Below, one piece after another: positions 59,819 to 64,000 of a stretch of DNA of 64,000 bases. Position numbers and translations under genes: made by a program. The DNA is taken from positions 1 to 64,000 of the forward strand of contig JAILHI010000001.1 of NCBI GenBank assembly GCA_024695865.1, written 5' to 3'. Origin of the DNA: Candidatus Gastranaerophilales bacterium. GTDB lineage: Bacteria > Cyanobacteriota > Vampirovibrionia > Gastranaerophilales > Gastranaerophilaceae. The notes beneath the pieces were generated by a model, which worked only from the letters and a program-made list of their open reading frames with translations, ran no database searches and was not told the DNA's origin. Positions within the stretch are counted from its first letter, which is position 1. Every line of letters begins with the position of its first letter.

Positions 59819-60806
59819 ATATCTGATTATCTTCCGATTGCTTTGGAACATCATAATCAACGTGTTTAAATCTCGTCATTCTGCCGAGCGGCCAGAAACG
59901 GAAAGTGGCTCTGCCGATAAAGCGCTCTTTGGGTAAAAGCCCCCAATATCTGCCGTCCTGTGAGTTACCTCTGTTATCACCGAGCATTAAATACTGATTT
60001 TCGGGAATAATTGCAGGGCCGCAGTTCATTTCAAAGGTACATTCCGAATAATCGCTCTTAACGTAATCTTCTTCAAGTATTTTGTCGTTGATGTAAACAT
60101 GGTAATTGCCCTCATCATCGGGTTTTATCTCGTATTTATCCCCGGGAAGTCCGATTAAACGTTTTACGTACGCATCGTCCGTACACCAAAAGCCTGTCAG
60201 CCTTTTAAACATCGACCATGCATCATTAGATAATTTTGTCGAGGGCGGATAAAAAATCATTATATCCCCTCGTTTCGGATTATCATAAAATCTTGAATAT
60301 CTTTCAACAAAAATTCTGTCCTTTATATCCAGTGTCGGATACATTGAAAGTGACGGAATCCAGCGGATTTCCCCGATAAAATATCTAATCATTATCACCA
60401 TAATGATAACGAAAATCACCGTATCAACGACTTCACCCCAAAAGGCTTTAACCTTTTTGCCCCTGCGGATAAAAACTTCTTTTGTCAGCGGACAAAAAAA
60501 TTCGTCTTTTTTTTGTTTAAAATCACGGGCAAAATCAGGCGAACAAAGGTATATCAAAAAATTAACCGTCTTTTTTATAAAATCAATAATATCTTTCAGA
60601 AAAGTAAAAGTAACTATATATTTAACTAAATCAAAGATATCTTTGACAAACTGAAAAAGCACAAAATACTTAACAAAATCTATAATTTCGTTTATGGATT
60701 CTCTGCATTTGTCTTTAAAACTTTTTTCTTCCTCATCGGTCTTTAATATAATTTTTAGGGCATCAATAAACTCGTCATAAGTCATTTCCCCGATAAATTT
60801 ACTCAT
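59817..60806 (-). CDS. lepB: Signal peptidase I with long N-terminal extension
   Basis: A 329-residue leader peptidase. Catalytic Ser154 lies in SLSMYPTLD and Lys215 in YVKRLIGLPGDK. GDIMIFYPP, LGDNRGNSQDGRYWG and GRATFRFWPLG are the family boxes. About 130 residues precede the single TM (TVIFVIIMVIMIRYFIG); this extension has three repeated amphipathic/aromatic segments (FVKYFVLFQFVKDIF, DLVKYIVTFTFLKD, DFIKKTVNFLIYL), unlike the short N-terminus of standard LepB. It overlaps the prenyl synthase gene by eight bases. Confidence 0.93.
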   Translation of the reverse strand: MSKFIGEMTYDEFIDALKIILKTDEEEKSFKDKCRESINEIIDFVKYFVLFQFVKDIFDLVKYIVTFTFLKDIIDFIKKTVNFLIYLCSPDFARDFKQKKDEFFCPLTKEVFIRRGKKVKAFWGEVVDTVIFVIIMVIMIRYFIGEIRWIPSLSMYPTLDIKDRIFVERYSRFYDNPKRGDIMIFYPPSTKLSNDAWSMFKRLTGFWCTDDAYVKRLIGLPGDKYEIKPDDEGNYHVYINDKILEEDYVKSDYSECTFEMNCGPAIIPENQYLMLGDNRGNSQDGRYWGLLPKERFIGRATFRFWPLGRMTRFKHVDYDVPKQSEDNQI

Positions 60807-61662
60807 ATCCGTACAACTCCAGCAGGTTTAATAATGAATCTTTGAAGTCCGAGTTTTTAAAATCGGAAACGGCATTTTTTGCCTTACTTACATAATTATT
60901 CAATAAACACGTGGTTTTTTCAATACCGTCAAGCGCATTTGAGGGGTTTTGCGAAAATATCACGGGTGCGGTGTAGATACCGTTTTCAAGGTCGCTGTTT
61001 TCTTTTTTGCCGAGAACATTTTGCAAGTCATTATAAATCTGAAAGGCAATACCGAAGTTCGTTGCAAAAACTGCCGCCTTTTCCGCATAATCTGACTGAT
61101 TTTCGCAAATAAGTGAACAAATTAATGCCGTTTTAAAAAGTTCGGCGGTTTTTTGTTCGGATTTTAAAAGATAATCTTCAAGAGAGGGAATTTTTCCAAG
61201 ATTTTCGAGTTGAAAAAGTTCGCCGTTACAGATATTTGCCATCGAATTTGCAAAAATTTGTACAATTTCGGTATTGTTCATATCGGCTAACTCTTTAAGG
61301 CAGAGAGAAAGCAAAAAATCACCCGTCAAAACCGCTTTTTTGCTGCCGTAAAGACTTTTAAACGACGGCTTTCCCCGTCTTGTATCGGAATTATCAACAA
61401 CATCATCATGAATTAAAGATGCATTATGCAGTAATTCCGTCAGGGCGCAAATTTTTATCTGCCTGTCCGTAACTTTTCCAAAGGCTGATTTTAAAAACAA
61501 AATCGTTGTAACAGAACGTATTTTTTTCGAGTTTTCAAGCACAAAATCGGAAAAATTCAAAACAAAATCGCCCTGAAACGAATTAATAATCCGCTTTAAT
61601 CCGTTGTCAACGAGTGCTAATTCATCAGATATTATTTTTATTATTTCAAAATATTCTTTCAC
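60799..61662 (-). CDS. Polyprenyl synthetase family protein, second Asp-rich motif degenerate
   Basis: A 287-residue all-helical prenyltransferase. The first aspartate-rich motif is intact (LIHDDVVDNSDTRRGKP, D86, D87, D90), as are KAVLTGDFLLS and the helical core. The second motif, normally DDxxD, reads NDLQN at 211-215, so the metal-binding first and last Asp are lost. The following GIYTAPVIF is kept. It may be a poorly active or non-catalytic subunit, or have shifted specificity; a fully active octaprenyl or geranylgeranyl synthase would be the default guess. It is coupled to lepB. Confidence 0.85.
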   Translation of the reverse strand: MKEYFEIIKIISDELALVDNGLKRIINSFQGDFVLNFSDFVLENSKKIRSVTTILFLKSAFGKVTDRQIKICALTELLHNASLIHDDVVDNSDTRRGKPSFKSLYGSKKAVLTGDFLLSLCLKELADMNNTEIVQIFANSMANICNGELFQLENLGKIPSLEDYLLKSEQKTAELFKTALICSLICENQSDYAEKAAVFATNFGIAFQIYNDLQNVLGKKENSDLENGIYTAPVIFSQNPSNALDGIEKTTCLLNNYVSKAKNAVSDFKNSDFKDSLLNLLELYGYE

Positions 61663-61707
61663 AAGAGAACCCTAAATAAGAAAATTATACCACGCACAAG
61701 GCTTATC

Positions 61708-63075
61708 TTATATATCTTTCTGTTTTATCAGAGGGATTAAAATTACAAAAGCAGCCAAAATCGTCACTATCCAAAAGTTTATAGCACTATTCCAGCCGAA
61801 GTTGTCAACAAAATAACCCGTACCCGCACCCGATGCCATAGCGCCGATGTAACCAAAAATTCCGCAAAAACCCGTTGCGGCTGCGGCAACTTTTTTTGAT
61901 GTCGTTTCAACCGCACAAATTCCGCTTAAAAACATACACGGTCCTGCCGCAAAAAAGCCCGCCCCGCATACACCCAAAAGTTGTATAACCCCGTTATGAG
62001 AATATTCAATGAGATAAACCGAAAATATTAATCCGAGAATAAAAACAAACGTTATCGGCAATCTTCTGCCTTTGCTGACTTTATCCGAAAAAATACCCGC
62101 AAAAAGAGTTCCTATTGCACCAAAAAGAGGCAGATTAACCAAAATTCCGCTTGCAAAAATTATCTGATATCCCTGTGTATCGTGAAAATATTTTATCAGC
62201 CAGTCCTCTGTGCCAAATCTGCTGATGTTTAAGAACATAAACGACAAAGCCAATAGCCAGAGAGTTTTGTTTGAAAAAACGTATTTTTTTAAAATCTCAT
62301 AATAAGACAGCCCGATGTCGTCTTTTTCTTCCTGCAAAGGCTCGCCGTTTATGTATTCCTCAACCTCGGGAAGTCCCACCACGGCAGGTTTATCGTATAA
62401 ATGCCGATATAAACCGATACAAACGAACAAATTAAGCAGGGCGGGGATAATAAAAGCGGATTGCCAGCCGTATTTTGACACCAGAAAACCCGCAATTATA
62501 AACGCAACACAGGTTCCGAGTTGATGAGAGGACGTCCATATCGACCAGACAGTTCCTCTTTCTCTCTTTGCCCACCAATACGTCAGCGATTTTGCAACAA
62601 CGGGAAAACCCATCGATTGAAACCAACCGTTAACACCCCAAAAGAAAGCCATAACAATCAATAAAATCGGGCATGCCTTAAGATTAATTTCGGGTGATAA
62701 AAAAACAGGAGATAAGGCAAACAGCATGTTTGCAAGCGACGACATAAAAAGCGCTGTCGGCATAAGTTTTTTTGAATCCGACCTGTCCGCAATCATTCCG
62801 TTTACAAATTTTCCTGCGGCAAAAGCAAAATACATTATACTGCTTATAAATCCGAGTTGAACATTCGTAAAGTGCAAATCATCAACAATAGACGGCATTG
62901 CAACCGCATAATTCTTTCTCGTCAGATGAAAAAATATCGTATAACCCAAAAAACAAGAGGCGAAAACATCAAGCCTGCATTTTTTGTATTTTCGGTCAAT
63001 TTTGTCCTTACTGTCAGTAACAGGTATTTCTTCTGGGCTTTTATAAAAGTTTTTAATCTTTTTAATAATATCCAC
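61708..63075 (-). CDS. MFS transporter, organophosphate:phosphate antiporter (GlpT/UhpT) family
   Basis: A 455-residue major facilitator protein with 12 helices. The OPA-family pattern is clear: FHLTRKNYAVAMPSIVDDL in the first loop (with the conserved substrate-binding Arg/Lys), FVNGMIADRSDSKKLMPTAL, FFWGVNGWFQSMGFPVVAKSL, then WWAKRERGTVWSIWTSSHQLG. Relatives exchange glycerol 3-phosphate or hexose phosphates for phosphate. It overlaps the radical SAM gene by 14 bases and is probably co-expressed with it. Confidence 0.9.
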   Translation of the reverse strand: MDIIKKIKNFYKSPEEIPVTDSKDKIDRKYKKCRLDVFASCFLGYTIFFHLTRKNYAVAMPSIVDDLHFTNVQLGFISSIMYFAFAAGKFVNGMIADRSDSKKLMPTALFMSSLANMLFALSPVFLSPEINLKACPILLIVMAFFWGVNGWFQSMGFPVVAKSLTYWWAKRERGTVWSIWTSSHQLGTCVAFIIAGFLVSKYGWQSAFIIPALLNLFVCIGLYRHLYDKPAVVGLPEVEEYINGEPLQEEKDDIGLSYYEILKKYVFSNKTLWLLALSFMFLNISRFGTEDWLIKYFHDTQGYQIIFASGILVNLPLFGAIGTLFAGIFSDKVSKGRRLPITFVFILGLIFSVYLIEYSHNGVIQLLGVCGAGFFAAGPCMFLSGICAVETTSKKVAAAATGFCGIFGYIGAMASGAGTGYFVDNFGWNSAINFWIVTILAAFVILIPLIKQKDI

Positions 63076-63997
63076 GTGCTATGATACCTTGTGTTGTCAT
63101 ATCTACAAGACAGTGCAAATTGGTCTTTTTGCCCTCCTCAAGATAATAATCAATAAGTTCTTTCAGACGTGACGGATAAGGCTGACCTTTTTTCTCATTG
63201 AAGGACTGACAAAATTCAAAAGTCATTTCAACCGATTTTGCATTGATTTCCACGCACATATCAAGCCAGTCTTTGATATCCTTTTCCGTATCGTTTATTC
63301 CCTCGTAAATCAGATATCTTACCCAAATGTTATCGGGGTTTGAAGAATTTTCGATATAACGTTTTAAATTGTTTTTAACTTCAAAGAATTTATCTCTCTG
63401 TTTGATTTTTTTGTAGATTTCACGGCTTCCCGCCGCAATAGTAACGGTAAACTGCGTATTCGGGTTTTGTAAAAGTTTTTCTATATCTTCGGAATACCTT
63501 ATACCCGAGGACATTATAAGGCAGTATTCAAAGCCGTTTTTGTTAATCAGAGAAATCAAATCGGGTAATTCTTTAAGAATAGCGGGTTCGCCTCCGCCAA
63601 ATTCCACCCGTAACTTACCCTTTTCCATCATATTGTTGTCATAAAGGTATTTTAAAACGGGATAGGCATCATAATACTGTGATTTTTCAACATTGTCGCT
63701 GTAACCGCCGATTGCTTCTCTTTCATTTGCCTGAAAACAATAAACACACGCACAGTTGCAGTGCAGCCAGTGGAAAATACTCAAATAAACAATGTTTATA
63801 TTGTCGTCCCAATCGTCCTCGACAAATTTATCGCAGTTGACACAGGGTTCAAAATAAATGCCTTTCTTGCAGTTTTCGACAAGTTCTCGGCGCTTTTCAA
63901 AAACCTTATTAATATCAATAACGTTACCGTCTGTTTCCGTGTCAAACAAAACTACCCCATAATGCAAATCATTACAGGTTTTTATCCTGTTTAACAT
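63062..63997 (-). CDS. Radical SAM protein (possibly cut by window edge)
   Basis: At least 311 residues. The 4Fe-4S cluster motif is CNCACVYC (C80, C84, C87: CxxxCxxC). The glycine-rich SAM segment VEFGGGEPAIL follows, then TQFTVTIAAGSREIYKK and a C-terminal region with FCQSF. The N-terminal ~75 residues have an extra CVNC (C52, C55), a possible auxiliary site. There is no SPASM-type C-terminal cysteine cluster. An ATG lies at 63997, three bases from the edge, so an upstream start cannot be excluded. Substrate is unknown. It overlaps the OPA transporter gene by 14 bases. Confidence 0.85.
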   Translation of the reverse strand: MLNRIKTCNDLHYGVVLFDTETDGNVIDINKVFEKRRELVENCKKGIYFEPCVNCDKFVEDDWDDNINIVYLSIFHWLHCNCACVYCFQANEREAIGGYSDNVEKSQYYDAYPVLKYLYDNNMMEKGKLRVEFGGGEPAILKELPDLISLINKNGFEYCLIMSSGIRYSEDIEKLLQNPNTQFTVTIAAGSREIYKKIKQRDKFFEVKNNLKRYIENSSNPDNIWVRYLIYEGINDTEKDIKDWLDMCVEINAKSVEMTFEFCQSFNEKKGQPYPSRLKELIDYYLEEGKKTNLHCLVDMTTQGIIARGYY

Positions 63998-64000
63998 AAA

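Noticed and set aside
1-64000. tRNA, rRNA, tmRNA, RNase P RNA and prophage or insertion-sequence transposase genes
   Set aside because: I looked for them in every intergenic gap and saw none; only MITE-like and palindromic repeats are present. A covariance-model scan could still find a small RNA that I missed.

Overview
The window is AT-rich, gene-dense bacterial DNA from a diderm anaerobe. I infer a non-photosynthetic relative of Cyanobacteria (Vampirovibrionia/Melainabacteria, e.g. Gastranaerophilales). The clues are an N-terminal region resembling the cyanobacterial DUF1822 family (2647-7968), a YidC without the large periplasmic domain, envelope genes of a Gram-negative type (OmpH/Skp-like chaperone, MurE with DNPR motif, PBP2, lipoproteins, TonB-like domain), flagellar genes, and a desulfoferrodoxin-type superoxide reductase. 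No rRNA or tRNA gene was found, and the taxonomic call is inference.

Layout. 1-250: dispersed repeat. 252-2554: phosphohexomutase and divergent prephenate dehydratase. 2647-12021: a striking three-gene module: a 1773-residue membrane protein (DUF1822-like region, anti-sigma-type HxxxCxxC motif, twelve perfect-period 84-bp acidic repeats, one TM, TonB-like C-terminus), a sigma-factor-like protein, and a triple zinc-ribbon STAND ATPase with TPR-like repeats. 12102-14085: a small flagellar operon (fliJ, fliK-like, hook/rod gene). 14365-18881: mnmG, an unknown gene, rpsB-tsf. 18950-24791: histidine kinase, GT-C-like membrane protein, small secreted protein, MsbA-type ABC exporter, uridine-kinase-like protein. 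25029-29171: WecG/TagA glycosyltransferase, split transketolase, ftsEX. 29267-36131: an envelope/TPR/lipoprotein operon, BrkB-type membrane protein and NrnA. 36177-42501: Ca/Na exchanger, repeat-bounded cassette, GT2, yidC, queA, ompH, DUF378. 42811-46602: rqcP, a pilin/beta-roll/S74-chaperone chimera, dciA behind a leader with a terminator, FNT channel. 46753-51187: PBP2, murE, gpsA. 51237-57060: EF-hand/coiled-coil/muramidase-like protein, wecB, superoxide reductase, PBP4, nitrilase. 57284-63997: HD-domain protein, trpR-like repressor with trpB, lepB, polyprenyl synthase, OPA transporter, radical SAM protein.

How it fits together. Much of the window serves the envelope: peptidoglycan synthesis and remodelling (PBP2, MurE, PBP4, muramidase-like protein), membrane insertion and export (YidC, LepB, OmpH), lipid and polysaccharide precursors (GpsA, polyprenyl synthase, WecB, WecG, GT2, MsbA-like exporter), division (FtsEX) and motility. 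The best candidates for undescribed biology are the 2647-12021 sigma/anti-sigma/STAND module and the pilin fused to a tail-spike-type self-cleaving chaperone (43071-45239). The intergenic space carries a MITE-like family with 13-bp terminal inverted repeats (two copies are exactly 133 bp) and a second small palindrome family. Several regulatory architectures are readable directly: a palindrome over a leaderless trpR start, a hairpin covering the superoxide reductase ribosome-binding site, a terminator-bearing leader before dciA, and a possible ATA start codon in the TPR gene.
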